Assembly: GCF_003044275.1 (NCBI RefSeq)
Contig: NZ_PZPL01000001.1
Location: 2,480,001-2,544,000 of the forward strand
DNA length: 64,000 nt
Direction: 5' to 3'
Source of the DNA: Rathayibacter caricis DSM 15933
GTDB lineage: Bacteria > Actinomycetota > Actinomycetes > Actinomycetales > Microbacteriaceae
Shown here: piece after piece, positions 57,549 to 64,000 of the stretch
Numbering within the stretch: position 1 is the first letter of the stretch
Layout of the letters: each line of letters starts with the position of its first letter
Made by a program: the position numbers and the translations under genes
Notes under the pieces: generated by a model
Databases searched by the model: none
What the model was told of the DNA's origin: nothing
The model's input: only the letters and a program-made list of their open reading frames with translations

Positions 57549-58881
57549 CCCTCCGTCCTCGTCGTCGTCCGCCGCTCGCCGCCTTCGCGGGCGGCGGCAC
57601 CAGCGGGATGCCCCGCGTGGTCGTGCTCACCGGTGTGCGTGGTTCGTCGTCTCCGTCGTGGCTGCGCCAGTCGTCCGGGAGGAGGTAGTCGAGCACGTCG
57701 TCGATGGTGACGACACCGACGAGGCGGTGCGTCTCGTCGACCACCGGCACCGAGACGAGGTTGTAGCTCGCGAGGATGCGGGCGACCTCGGCGGCCGAGG
57801 TGTCGGGCGTGATCGGGTCGAAGCTCTGGTCCAGCAGGGTGCCGAGCCGCTCGTGCGGCGGGTAGCGGAGCATCCGCTGGAAGTGGACCATGCCGAGGAA
57901 CCGGCCGGTCGGGGGTTCGTACGGCGGCAGCGTGACGCACACGGCCGCACCGAGCGCCGGGGCCAGCTCGTGCCGACGGATCAGGGCTAGCCCCTCTGCG
58001 ACGGTGGCCTCGGCCGACACGATGATCGGCTCGGTCGTCATCAGACCACCGGCCGACTCCGGCGCGTAGGTCAGCAGCATGCGGACGTCGTCCGCCTCCT
58101 CGGGCTCCATCAGGCCCAGCAGCGCCTCGCCGCGCTCGTCGGAGAGCTGTGCGATGAGGTCGGCCGCGTCGTCGGGCTGCATCTGATCGAGCACGTCGGC
58201 GGCACGGTCGTCGTCGAGCTGGCCGAGGATCTCGACCTGCTCGCTCTCGGGCATCTCCTCGAGGACGTCCGCGAGGCGGTCGTCCGAGAGCTCGCCCGCG
58301 ACCTCCAGCATCCGCTGAGTGGGCAGGTCGAGGAGGGTGCTGGCCAGGTCGGCCGGCTTCAGCTCGGCGAGGCTCGCGACGTACTGCTCGGCCGACTGCG
58401 CCTCTCCGGAGCCCGTCTCGCGGACCTCGCGCCAGCCAGCGAACGTGGTGGCCCCCTTCGCGAAGGGGGAGGGGGAGGTCTTCGGCCGGCGGACGAACAG
58501 CTGGGCGAGCTGCCACTCGCCGGGGCCGACCTCCTCGATGGCGACGTCCTCGACCACGGCGTCGCCCGAGCCGTCGACGAAGGTCATCCGTCGACCCAGG
58601 AGCTCGGCGATCACGCGGACCTCGCCGCCGCGCTGCTCGAAGCGCCGCACGTTGATGAGCCCGGTGGTGATGATCTGGCCGCTGCCGATGCTCGTCACCC
58701 GGCCGATCGAGACGAACACGCGGCGGCGTCCGGGGATCTCGACGACGAGCCCGACGACGCGGGGCGGATCGTTCTGGCGGTAGACCAGGAGCACGTCGCG
58801 GACCTTGCCGACGCGATCGCCGGCGGGGTCGAAGACGGTGCATCCGACCAAACGCGCGACGAAGACTCTGGCGGAACTCAC
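57535..58881 (-). CDS. PRC-barrel / MgtE_N / CBS-domain protein without a transport domain
   Basis: A 448-residue soluble protein. The N-terminal region (about 1-150) has two PRC-barrel-like units. Residues about 175-300 are MgtE_N-like helical repeats ('ADVLEEMPESEQVEILGQL', 'ADVLDQMQPDDAADLI'), and a CBS pair follows (about 310-430). The five-helix transport domain of real MgtE Mg2+ channels is absent, so this is a cytosolic sensor-like relative, possibly acting on the DUF1003 protein encoded next. TAGGTT on the minus strand (58894-58889) is 7 nt before the GTG: leaderless. Confidence 0.88.
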   Translation of the reverse strand: MSSARVFVARLVGCTVFDPAGDRVGKVRDVLLVYRQNDPPRVVGLVVEIPGRRRVFVSIGRVTSIGSGQIITTGLINVRRFEQRGGEVRVIAELLGRRMTFVDGSGDAVVEDVAIEEVGPGEWQLAQLFVRRPKTSPSPFAKGATTFAGWREVRETGSGEAQSAEQYVASLAELKPADLASTLLDLPTQRMLEVAGELSDDRLADVLEEMPESEQVEILGQLDDDRAADVLDQMQPDDAADLIAQLSDERGEALLGLMEPEEADDVRMLLTYAPESAGGLMTTEPIIVSAEATVAEGLALIRRHELAPALGAAVCVTLPPYEPPTGRFLGMVHFQRMLRYPPHERLGTLLDQSFDPITPDTSAAEVARILASYNLVSVPVVDETHRLVGVVTIDDVLDYLLPDDWRSHDGDDEPRTPVSTTTRGIPLVPPPAKAASGGRRRGRRGARG

Positions 58882-58996
58882 GGCTACAAACCTAGTGCCG
58901 CCCGCCCGGACGGGAGCCGAGCGTTCCCTGCTGCCCCTCGGCCCGCTCCCCGACCGCATCCAGAATCCTCCAAGACCGTCATGCGATTCTGAGCGA

Positions 58997-59572
58997 GTGA
59001 CTCAGCAGACGCCGTTCAACGGCCGCAAGGCGGTCTTCCCGACCATCCCGCGCGGCGAGATCCTCGCGACCTTCGACACCTACCAGGAGGCGCAGGCCGC
59101 CGTCGACGTCCTCGCTCGCGCCGACTTCCCGGTCAAGCAGCTCGCCATCATCGGGAACGAGCTGAAGAGCGTGGAGCGCGTCACCGGCAAGCTCACCTGG
59201 GGCAGGGTCGCTCTGGCGGGTGCCGCCTCGGGTGCGTGGTTCGGAATCTTCCTCGGGCTGCTGCTCATCATCTTCTCGCCGACCACGCAGATCTCGTTCC
59301 TGTTCGCGGCCGTGCTCCTCGGTGCCGGCTTCGGCATGCTCTTCGGACTGGCGTCGTACGCGGTGAACCGCCGTCGACGGGACTTCACCTCGACGATGCA
59401 GGTCATCGCCACGAGCTACTCCGTCCTGGCCGACCCCGAGGTCGTGAACCGCGGGCGGAACCTTCTCGATGGGCAGTCCGCGACCGAGGAGGCTCCGCAG
59501 ACGAGCTGGGCCCCGCCGCCCGCCGACGTCGGCGACCCGGTGCCGGTCCGCCCCGAGGACGACCAGCGCTGA
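58997..59572 (+). CDS. YflT-like general stress protein with two membrane helices
   Basis: A 191-residue protein. An N-terminal 'heat-induced stress protein YflT' type domain (about 20-65, 'GEILATFDTYQEAQAAVDVLARADFPVKQLAIIG' region) is followed by two glycine-rich membrane helices (about 78-125) and a Pro-rich tail. Function unknown; relatives belong to general stress regulons in Bacillus. GTG at 58997. It is divergent from the MgtE_N protein with a 115-nt shared promoter region. A terminator follows 8 nt after the stop. Confidence 0.8.
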   Translation: MTQQTPFNGRKAVFPTIPRGEILATFDTYQEAQAAVDVLARADFPVKQLAIIGNELKSVERVTGKLTWGRVALAGAASGAWFGIFLGLLLIIFSPTTQISFLFAAVLLGAGFGMLFGLASYAVNRRRRDFTSTMQVIATSYSVLADPEVVNRGRNLLDGQSATEEAPQTSWAPPPADVGDPVPVRPEDDQR

Positions 59573-59580
59573 TCAACCCC

Positions 59581-59610
59581 GAACGCCCCCGGCTCCGGCC
59601 GGGGGCGTTC
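59581..59610. terminator. Terminator after the stress-protein gene
   Basis: A perfect 13-bp stem (59581-59593 with 59598-59610) with a 4-nt loop. Confidence 0.8.
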
Positions 59611-59702
59611 GTCGTGCAACCGCCGGGGATGAAGCGCGACACCGAGGTCTGCAGCATGCTGCCGGTCGAGCGGCCCCGCGCAGTTGCGGTCTGGAGTGTG
59701 CT

Positions 59703-59738
59703 GCTGGTCGAGTAGCCCCGCAGGGGCGTATCGAGACC
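59703..59738. repeat. Microbacteriaceae-type extragenic palindromic repeat
   Basis: A 'GCTGGTCGAGTAGCC..GGCGTATCGAGACC' unit with an internal CCCC/GGGG hairpin, between the stress-protein terminator and the histidine kinase stop. Confidence 0.7.
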
Positions 59739-59781
59739 CTCCCCTCCCGCTCTCGAGACCTCGTCGGGGCGGATCCCCCGC

Positions 59782-61200
59782 CTACCCTGCCGCCGACCCC
59801 ACCGGCGGCAGCACGATCTCGACCACGAGCCCGTGCGGCTCCCGATTCGCGATCCCGACCGTCCCGCCGGCTGACAGCACCGTCGTGTGCACCAGTGCGA
59901 GTCCGAGCCCGCTCCCGCCCGACGCCAGAGTCCGCGAGTCGTCCGGGCGCGAGAAGCGGTCGAAGGCGACCGGGATGAATTCGTCGGGCATGCCCGGTCC
60001 GTCGTCCGCGACCGAGAGCAGCAGCCGTCCGTCCTTCTGGGCGACCGTGGCGACCACCGTCCCTCCGCGCTCCAGCGCCTGGATCGCGTTGCGGACCAGG
60101 TTGTCGATCACCCTCCCGAAATCCTGCGCCGCGACTCCGTAGAGGCGAGCGGGTTCGCGCTCGTCGATCTCGTAGTCGATCTCGACGCCGGACTCCGCCG
60201 CGAGGAGCCGGGTGCGGTCGACGGCCGAGACCAGCTCGTCGACGAGCTCGGCGAACGGCGACGTGGGGCGCGCCGACCGGCTCTCGATCCGCGAGATGTC
60301 CAGCAGCGCGGAGGCGAGGCGCACCAGCCGGTCCACGCTCTTGCGCGCGTCCAGGATCACCCGGTCGACCGCGGCGGAGTCCTCCACACGGTGGTGCGCG
60401 ATCTCGAGCTGCGCCGACAGCGCGGCCAGGGGAGTGCGGAGCTCGTGGCTCGCATCCGACACCATCTGCTTCTCCCGCGCGAGCGAGGCGCTCTGCTTCT
60501 GCAGGAACGCGTTGAGCGTCTCGGCGAGCTCGTCGATCTCGTCGCGGGTGCCCACGACCGGCAGCTGGTCGCCCTGCCCGGGGTCGGCGGCGATCTGATC
60601 GGCCCGGGCCCGCATACGGCGGACCGGAGCGAGCGCGGTGCCCGTCAGGATCCACGACGCCAGCCCGAACGTGACCACGAGGAAGATCGCGGCGTAGACC
60701 AGCACGTGCGCGAAGTCGTCGAGGACCAGCTGCGAGGCGGCCTGATCCCGTGCGGTCACGACCGACCACGTCGCTCCGTCGTCGTCGATCGCGGCGACGC
60801 GTGCCAGATAGCTCGTGCTCCCGGTGGTGAGCTGCTCGTAGCGAGCGGTGGTGTCTGCTCCGGTCTCCCGCAGGTCCTCGAGCACCGCATCGGTGAGGGC
60901 GGTCGGCATGGTCGTGGCGCCGACAGAGCCGTCGGGGGCCAGAGCGAGGTAGAGCTGCCCGGTCGACGTCGCCGGGGCGCGGGGCACGTTGCCGGCCGAG
61001 ATGTCGCGTCGGATCTCGTCCTCGATGGAGGTGAGGATCGTCCGCTCGCTGCGCTCCACGATCCCGGAGACGACCTGGTAGAAGAGGAGCGCCGCGAGCG
61101 CGAACAGGACCGACGCGACCGCGACGCTCCCGATGGTGATCCGCGCGCGGATGGAGAGGGCGGTGGGCCGTCGGCTCTCGGGCTGCGCCGGGGCTGCCAC
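59782..61200 (-). CDS. Two-component sensor histidine kinase
   Basis: A 472-residue HK with two membrane helices (about 20-45 and 165-187) around an extracytoplasmic sensor domain of ~120 residues, then HAMP (about 190-240), the H box 'SDASHELRTPLAAL', and the ATP-binding N ('NLVRNAIQAL'), G1 ('VADDGPGMP') and G2 ('GGSGLGLALV') boxes. It phosphorylates the regulator encoded 2 nt upstream; the GTG follows the regulator stop. The signal is unknown. Confidence 0.94.
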   Translation of the reverse strand: MAAPAQPESRRPTALSIRARITIGSVAVASVLFALAALLFYQVVSGIVERSERTILTSIEDEIRRDISAGNVPRAPATSTGQLYLALAPDGSVGATTMPTALTDAVLEDLRETGADTTARYEQLTTGSTSYLARVAAIDDDGATWSVVTARDQAASQLVLDDFAHVLVYAAIFLVVTFGLASWILTGTALAPVRRMRARADQIAADPGQGDQLPVVGTRDEIDELAETLNAFLQKQSASLAREKQMVSDASHELRTPLAALSAQLEIAHHRVEDSAAVDRVILDARKSVDRLVRLASALLDISRIESRSARPTSPFAELVDELVSAVDRTRLLAAESGVEIDYEIDEREPARLYGVAAQDFGRVIDNLVRNAIQALERGGTVVATVAQKDGRLLLSVADDGPGMPDEFIPVAFDRFSRPDDSRTLASGGSGLGLALVHTTVLSAGGTVGIANREPHGLVVEIVLPPVGSAAG

Positions 61201-61202
61201 GG

Positions 61203-61877
61203 CTAGTCGACCGGGCGGAGGAAGTAGCCCTTGCCGCGCACCGTCACGATGGTCACTCCGGTGTCGTCGGTCGGGAGCTTCTTACGCAGGTAGCTGACGT
61301 ACTGGTCGACGATGTTGTTGTCGACGATCTCGCCGCCGCCCCAGATCTCCGCGAGGATGCGCTGCCGCGTGACGACGGATCCGACGGGTGTGATGAGGAG
61401 CTTCAGGAGCTCGAGCTCCTTGGGGCTGACGTGGATGCGGCTGGCGTCGGCAGTGCGGCGGATGCTGGAGCCGTCGACCGTGATGCGTCCGACCTCGATC
61501 GAGGTGGACATGAGCGAGGGGCTGCGTCGCAGCAGGGCACGGAGTCGGGCGTTCAGCTCGGTGAAGGCGAACGGCTTGGTGAGGTAGTCGTCCGCTCCGG
61601 CGTCGAGGCCGAAGACGCGGTCCTCGATCGCGTCCCGCGCGGTGAGCAGCATGATCGGGGTCGATCGGCCGAGCTCTCGGATGCGGCGGCAGATCTCGAA
61701 TCCCGACATCGCGGGCAGCATCACGTCGACGATCGCCGCCGAGAACTCGGCGTTGCTGAACGCGACCAGCGCGTCCACGCCGTTGGTGGTGAGCACAGCC
61801 TCGTAGCCGGCATCGCCGAGGCCTCCCACGAGAGCTTCGCCCATGGCCGGATCGTCTTCCACGACAAGGATCTTCAC
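61203..61877 (-). CDS. OmpR-family response regulator
   Basis: A 224-residue regulator. The receiver domain has 'VVEDDPAM' and the phosphorylated Asp in 'AAIVDVMLPAMSG', with 'LTARD' and 'LTKPFAF' completing the site. The C-terminal OmpR-type winged helix ends 'VTVRGKGYFLRPVD'. I start at GTG 61877: TAGGGT (minus strand, 61890-61885) is 7 nt before it, and the in-frame GTG at 61886 overlaps that -10. It is cotranscribed with the kinase. A perfect palindrome covers its probable -35. Confidence 0.93.
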   Translation of the reverse strand: MKILVVEDDPAMGEALVGGLGDAGYEAVLTTNGVDALVAFSNAEFSAAIVDVMLPAMSGFEICRRIRELGRSTPIMLLTARDAIEDRVFGLDAGADDYLTKPFAFTELNARLRALLRRSPSLMSTSIEVGRITVDGSSIRRTADASRIHVSPKELELLKLLITPVGSVVTRQRILAEIWGGGEIVDNNIVDQYVSYLRKKLPTDDTGVTIVTVRGKGYFLRPVD

Positions 61878-61895
61878 GGGCCTCACCCTACGACG

Positions 61896-61927
61896 CGGCT
61901 CTCAGGAACGAGTGTTCCTGAGAGCCG
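61896..61927. repeat. Perfect 14-bp palindrome upstream of the response regulator
   Basis: Arms 61896-61909 and 61914-61927 are perfect with a 4-nt loop. It starts 5 nt upstream of the regulator's -10, covering its -35 position, and 42 nt after the stop of the minus-strand zinc-ribbon gene. It may be that gene's terminator, a regulator operator, or both. Confidence 0.6.
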
Positions 61928-61969
61928 TTCGAGGGATCTTCGGGGCGGCTCCGCGACGAGGGCGGCGGT

Positions 61970-62119
61970 TCAGTCGTAGTAGACGAACGTGCTTGCGCAC
62001 TCCTGCGAGCAGAAGGGCGAGTGACGGCGGGCACGATTGCTGCCGCACGCCTCGCACTTCTTGTGGTTGAGGTGGAGGAGACGGGCGCCCGTCAGGCGGG
62101 GCGGGAGTTCGATGAGCAT
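61970..62119 (-). CDS. Tiny zinc-ribbon-like protein, copy 1
   Basis: A 49-residue protein beginning MLIELPPRLTGARLLHL. The core is 'KCEACGSNRARRHSPFCSQECASTF', with CxxC ... CxxxC spacing expected to bind one Zn. The pattern resembles the short zinc fold of YacG ('CPxCG...FCSxRC'), but the protein lacks YacG's other features. It shares the core with copies at 62423 and 63491. The ATG lies in the space shared with copy 2, which is divergent. Function unknown; Zn binding is inferred from the cysteines. Confidence 0.75.
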   Translation of the reverse strand: MLIELPPRLTGARLLHLNHKKCEACGSNRARRHSPFCSQECASTFVYYD

Positions 62120-62422
62120 GATCGGTCCAGGGATTCACGCACCGGGGTTCCATCGGGGGACGAGTGAGGTTTCGGGTCTGCACTCGGGGTGGCGCGTGCG
62201 CCGATCATACGGCCTTCCGCGCCAAATTGTCCCCGTAGGGGTGTCATTTGGCCAGAAAGATGTGCCGGTTCAGCGGAGAGCGGCGTGCCAGCGGGGGCGG
62301 ACAGGTCGAGAAGCGACAGGCCGCGACAAGGGGGCCTCCTGATCGCGCCGTGACCGAACACGCCGCACGACCCTCTTCTACTGTGACATCGCCTCATCCC
62401 TCGACCGACTGGGAAGCCCTTC
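62120..62422. other. Divergent intergenic region between zinc-ribbon copies 1 and 2
   Basis: 303 nt without a convincing gene. An imperfect hairpin (62221-62252, ends GCCAAA/TTTGGC and CCCC/GGGG inside) is the only structure noticed. The AT content is raised around 62215-62260. Promoters for both divergent tiny genes are expected here but not clearly seen. Confidence 0.4.
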
Positions 62423-62551
62423 GTGCTCAACAGACTGCTCGCTCGCCTCCGTCGCCGCCGCCCGTGCGAAGCGTGCGGCCTCCGCCCGGCGACGTCGACC
62501 GGCTTCTGCTCCGACGACTGCGCCAGGACCTTCCACTACTACGACCTCTGA
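62423..62551 (+). CDS. Tiny zinc-ribbon-like protein, copy 2
   Basis: A 42-residue protein. A basic, amphipathic N-terminus 'VLNRLLARLRRRR' precedes 'PCEACGLRPATSTGFCSDDC' and 'ARTFHYYDL'. GTG start with a GGGAAG site 6 nt upstream. It is clearly homologous to copies 1 and 3: CEACG as in copy 1, GFC-DDCART as in copy 3, YYD end as in copy 1. The basic helix plus zinc knuckle suggests nucleic-acid or membrane binding; this is inference. Confidence 0.75.
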   Translation: MLNRLLARLRRRRPCEACGLRPATSTGFCSDDCARTFHYYDL

Positions 62552-62715
62552 CCAGCGGTCGACGCGATCCTCGTCTCCGTATGGATCCTGGTGCTGACGA
62601 ACGTGTGGTCGACGCTCGTGGAACCGGATGCTTGAGGATGCTGCCTCCCGAGGTGCCCGCGAACCTCGGATTCTGCAGCACTGTGTTCGCGTCATCGATT
62701 CAACAGGTGCTGATG

Positions 62716-62839
62716 ATGTTCCCTTTTCCGCTGTCCGATACTTCCGCGCCGTCTCTGCCTCGCCTGCGGGGTCACATCGTCGCAGCACGGTGGTTCGCGC
62801 GACGCCGCGTGCGGCAGGGACCGACCGGCTTCTTCCTGA
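62716..62839 (+). pseudogene. Degenerate zinc-ribbon copy (frameshifted)
   Basis: ATG 62716 aligns with the start of copy 3 ('MFPF' against 'MFSF'), but one extra base before the first Cys shifts the frame. In the second frame it reads 'LCLACGVTSSQ' and then 'GSRDAACGRD', against 'RCTACGVKPAR' and 'GFCDDACART' in copy 3, and both end in TCCTGA. The FC cysteine is Arg. It is most likely a dead duplicate of copy 3. Confidence 0.6.
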
Positions 62840-62849
62840 CCTCCTCTGT

Positions 62850-62955
62850 CGAACGCAGTGCCCAGGATGCGGCTGCCGCCCTCTCGGCCGGCGGCGATCC
62901 GACCCAGTGCTGGAGCGCAACCGCTCCCGCACTGGTCGCGAGCGAATCCCTCTGA
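62850..62955 (+). pseudogene. Possible further degenerate zinc-ribbon copy
   Basis: One frame reads 'CRTQCPGCGCRPLGRRR'; the DNA around TGCCCAGGATGCGGC resembles TGCGAAGCGTGCGGC of copy 2, and 'TCCGAC', a TGC and a final CTCTGA also line up with gaps. No intact reading frame results. The match is short and gapped, so it is tentative. Confidence 0.3.
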
Positions 62956-63033
62956 ACCAGCACTCCGAGGGGTCCCTCGTGTCGACCGAGCGTGGAAATT
63001 CAGGTGTCGACGCAGGCCTCGACAAGCGCGTCG

Positions 63034-63077
63034 GTCGGTCAGCTCCGACTTGAACGCGACATAGTGAGAGCGATCGG
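63034..63077. repeat. 44-bp direct repeat, copy A
   Basis: Starts GTCGGTCAGCTCCGA and matches 63660-63703 at 36 of 44 positions. It lies about 80 nt after the degenerate zinc-ribbon copies. Confidence 0.6.
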
Positions 63078-63490
63078 AGTGACGTGCAGGACCTATGGAC
63101 AGGAGACGTCGCTCGAGAGGTCGAGTCGGCGCCGAAGGGCTCAGGAGGCCCCCAAGTCTCGGGCTGCCGTCGTTCTATGAAGTGAGAGCCGTTGCTCTTC
63201 CGCGCCCGGACCCGTTCGCGGTCGCCCTGTCGCGGCTGCTCATCGTGCCCGTGATCGTGCCGATGGATGTGGGCAAAGGGTAGGTCGCCGGCGTCGTTCT
63301 CCAGCTCGGTCTCCTGCTGGTCGGCCTCCGGCGCCCTCTGGACGCTGGATTCGAGGACATCGTGTCTTCACCTGTGTACACCAGCGCTGACCGCTTCTCG
63401 AGTTCGAGGACGACGCCTCCCGAGCGACCAGCGAGCCCCCGAAGGCTTGCGCCCCGATGGTCGCGGTGTCGGCTCCCTGAGGTATCGACG
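63078..63490. other. Gene-poor sequence before zinc-ribbon copy 3
   Basis: About 410 nt in which no reading frame looks coding: the short open frames have irregular codon use and no recognisable motif. It probably represents decayed sequence of an accessory region. The only gene-like signal is the GAGG site directly before copy 3. Confidence 0.4.
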
Positions 63491-63613
63491 ATGTTCTCGT
63501 TTCTGCGCACGCTTCTCTTTGCCCGACGCTGCACCGCTTGCGGGGTGAAACCAGCACGCCGTGACGGCTTCTGCGATGACGCGTGCGCGAGAACGAATCA
63601 CCTGTACTCCTGA
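63491..63613 (+). CDS. Tiny zinc-ribbon-like protein, copy 3
   Basis: A 40-residue protein: basic/hydrophobic start 'MFSFLRTLLFARR', then 'CTACGVKPARRDGFCDDACA' and 'RTNHLYS'. All four cysteines are kept. ATG 63491 has a GAGG site 8 nt upstream; an in-frame ATG at 63362 would add 43 low-complexity residues absent from the other copies and is rejected. A second copy of the 44-bp repeat follows 47 nt after the stop. Confidence 0.72.
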   Translation: MFSFLRTLLFARRCTACGVKPARRDGFCDDACARTNHLYS

Positions 63614-63659
63614 GCGCCCGTTTCGCTCATCCGAGAGGCCGTGTCCGAGAGGCGCATCA

Positions 63660-63703
63660 GTCGGTCAGCTCCGATATGAACGCGACAAGCTGAGAACGCA
63701 CGG
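63660..63703. repeat. 44-bp direct repeat, copy B
   Basis: Matches 63034-63077 at 36 of 44 positions, same orientation, 626 bp apart, after zinc-ribbon copy 3. The sequence up to about 63748 also resembles that after copy A, more weakly. Confidence 0.6.
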
Positions 63704-63854
63704 GAAAAAGATAGGGCACGTGTACAAGAGGCGGCTCTCGAGAACTGCCTCGTTGTACCTTCGGATGGCTGATCGAAAGCGCCGTCCGCGCTTCTCCGAA
63801 GAAACTGGACTCGGGCCGTTGGTCGAGGTCCGTCCTGGCCAGATGCTGCTGCCT

Positions 63855-64000
63855 CTAGCCTCCGATGAGGTACTTCCGAATCGGCGTCCTGACGAGTGCG
63901 AGGCCGAGAGCCCAAGGGACGATGAGGGCAACCAAGTAGTGCCACCAACGTGCGTCGGCCTGCGTGGCGCCGAGCAGGTAGAGCACGAATGGGTGCGTAA
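63855..64000 (-). CDS. Membrane protein, C-terminal 48 residues (partial)
   Basis: The gene enters from the right edge on the minus strand. The visible end is 'THPFVLYLLGATQADARWWH', then a hydrophobic helix 'YLVALIVPWALGLALV' and a basic tail 'RTPIRKYLIGG'. It resembles the last helix and tail of acyltransferase-3-type or other polytopic membrane proteins, but the piece is too short to name. The stop is at 63855-63857. Confidence 0.55.
   Translation of the reverse strand, partial: THPFVLYLLGATQADARWWHYLVALIVPWALGLALVRTPIRKYLIGG

Noticed and set aside
63362..63490. N-terminal extension of zinc-ribbon copy 3
   Set aside because: The extra 43 residues are Ser/Pro/Arg-rich and absent from the other copies; a ribosome site sits directly before ATG 63491.
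63665..63931. Minus-strand frame of ~88 codons near the right end
   Set aside because: Ser/Arg-rich with irregular composition; it overlaps the 3' end of the membrane protein gene in another frame, which has clear coding character.

Overview
The window is high-GC actinobacterial chromosome, most likely Microbacteriaceae (Rathayibacter/Curtobacterium/Frigoribacterium-like). Grounds: about 70% G+C, many GTG starts, many starts lying 6-8 nt after a TANNNT -10 element (probable leaderless mRNAs), Microbacteriaceae-type small families (DUF6264-like, DUF2510, DUF3117, DUF2277), cell-wall-binding repeat 2 proteins, and the 'GCTGGTCGAGTAG...GCGTATCGAGACC' intergenic repeat. All names come from reading the sequence; no searches were run.

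Layout. 1-9.4 kb: ispH tail, a DUF6264-like membrane protein, fba and glpX (divergent), rmuC, two tandem secreted lysozyme-like paralogues (only the first carries cell-wall-binding repeats), a DEDDh exonuclease and ychF. 9.5-13.7 kb is more accessory: an RHH antitoxin/Doc toxin pair, two short remnants that resemble the tails of neighbouring genes, two DUF2510-type or unknown membrane proteins, an SDR and DUF2277. 13.7-22.3 kb is the most interesting block: ppk2 and a 4'-phosphopantetheinyl transferase run convergently into an M1 metallopeptidase translationally coupled to a Pls/PosA-type single-module membrane NRPS. Its adenylation pocket reads like a lysine code, which points to an epsilon-poly-lysine-type homopolymer. 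An MFS exporter lies upstream.

22.5-28 kb is an NAD operon (nrtR-nadA-nadB-nadC-cysteine desulfurase) with a candidate NrtR operator. 28.2-33 kb is a tandem glycine riboswitch plus gcvT-gcvH-gcvP. 33.2-34.9 kb holds an AbiEi/DUF559-like gene flanked by inverted copies of a ~70-bp element, and a CPBP protease. 35.2-40.5 kb is a complete oligopeptide ABC importer, followed by typA. 42.8-46.3 kb is the efeUOB iron system with a DtxR-type box. 46.4-54.2 kb: a MshB-like deacetylase fused to a membrane domain, ferredoxin, dapC, gltA, dapD and dapE (divergent from a perfect mirror-image promoter) and a PIG-V-like mannosyltransferase. 54.2-61.9 kb: DUF3117, an O-methyltransferase, tatB, Mrp, DUF1003, a MgtE_N/CBS protein, a YflT-like stress protein and a two-component system.

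61.9-64 kb is an unusual accessory tail. It has three intact tiny genes (40-49 codons) of one zinc-ribbon-like family (CxxCG ... FCxxxCA), at least one frameshifted copy, probably one more, and a 44-bp direct repeat; the last bases are the 3' end of a membrane protein gene. Several of these genes are under 60 codons and would be missed by ordinary gene callers. No tRNA, rRNA, CRISPR array, insertion sequence or integrase was seen.
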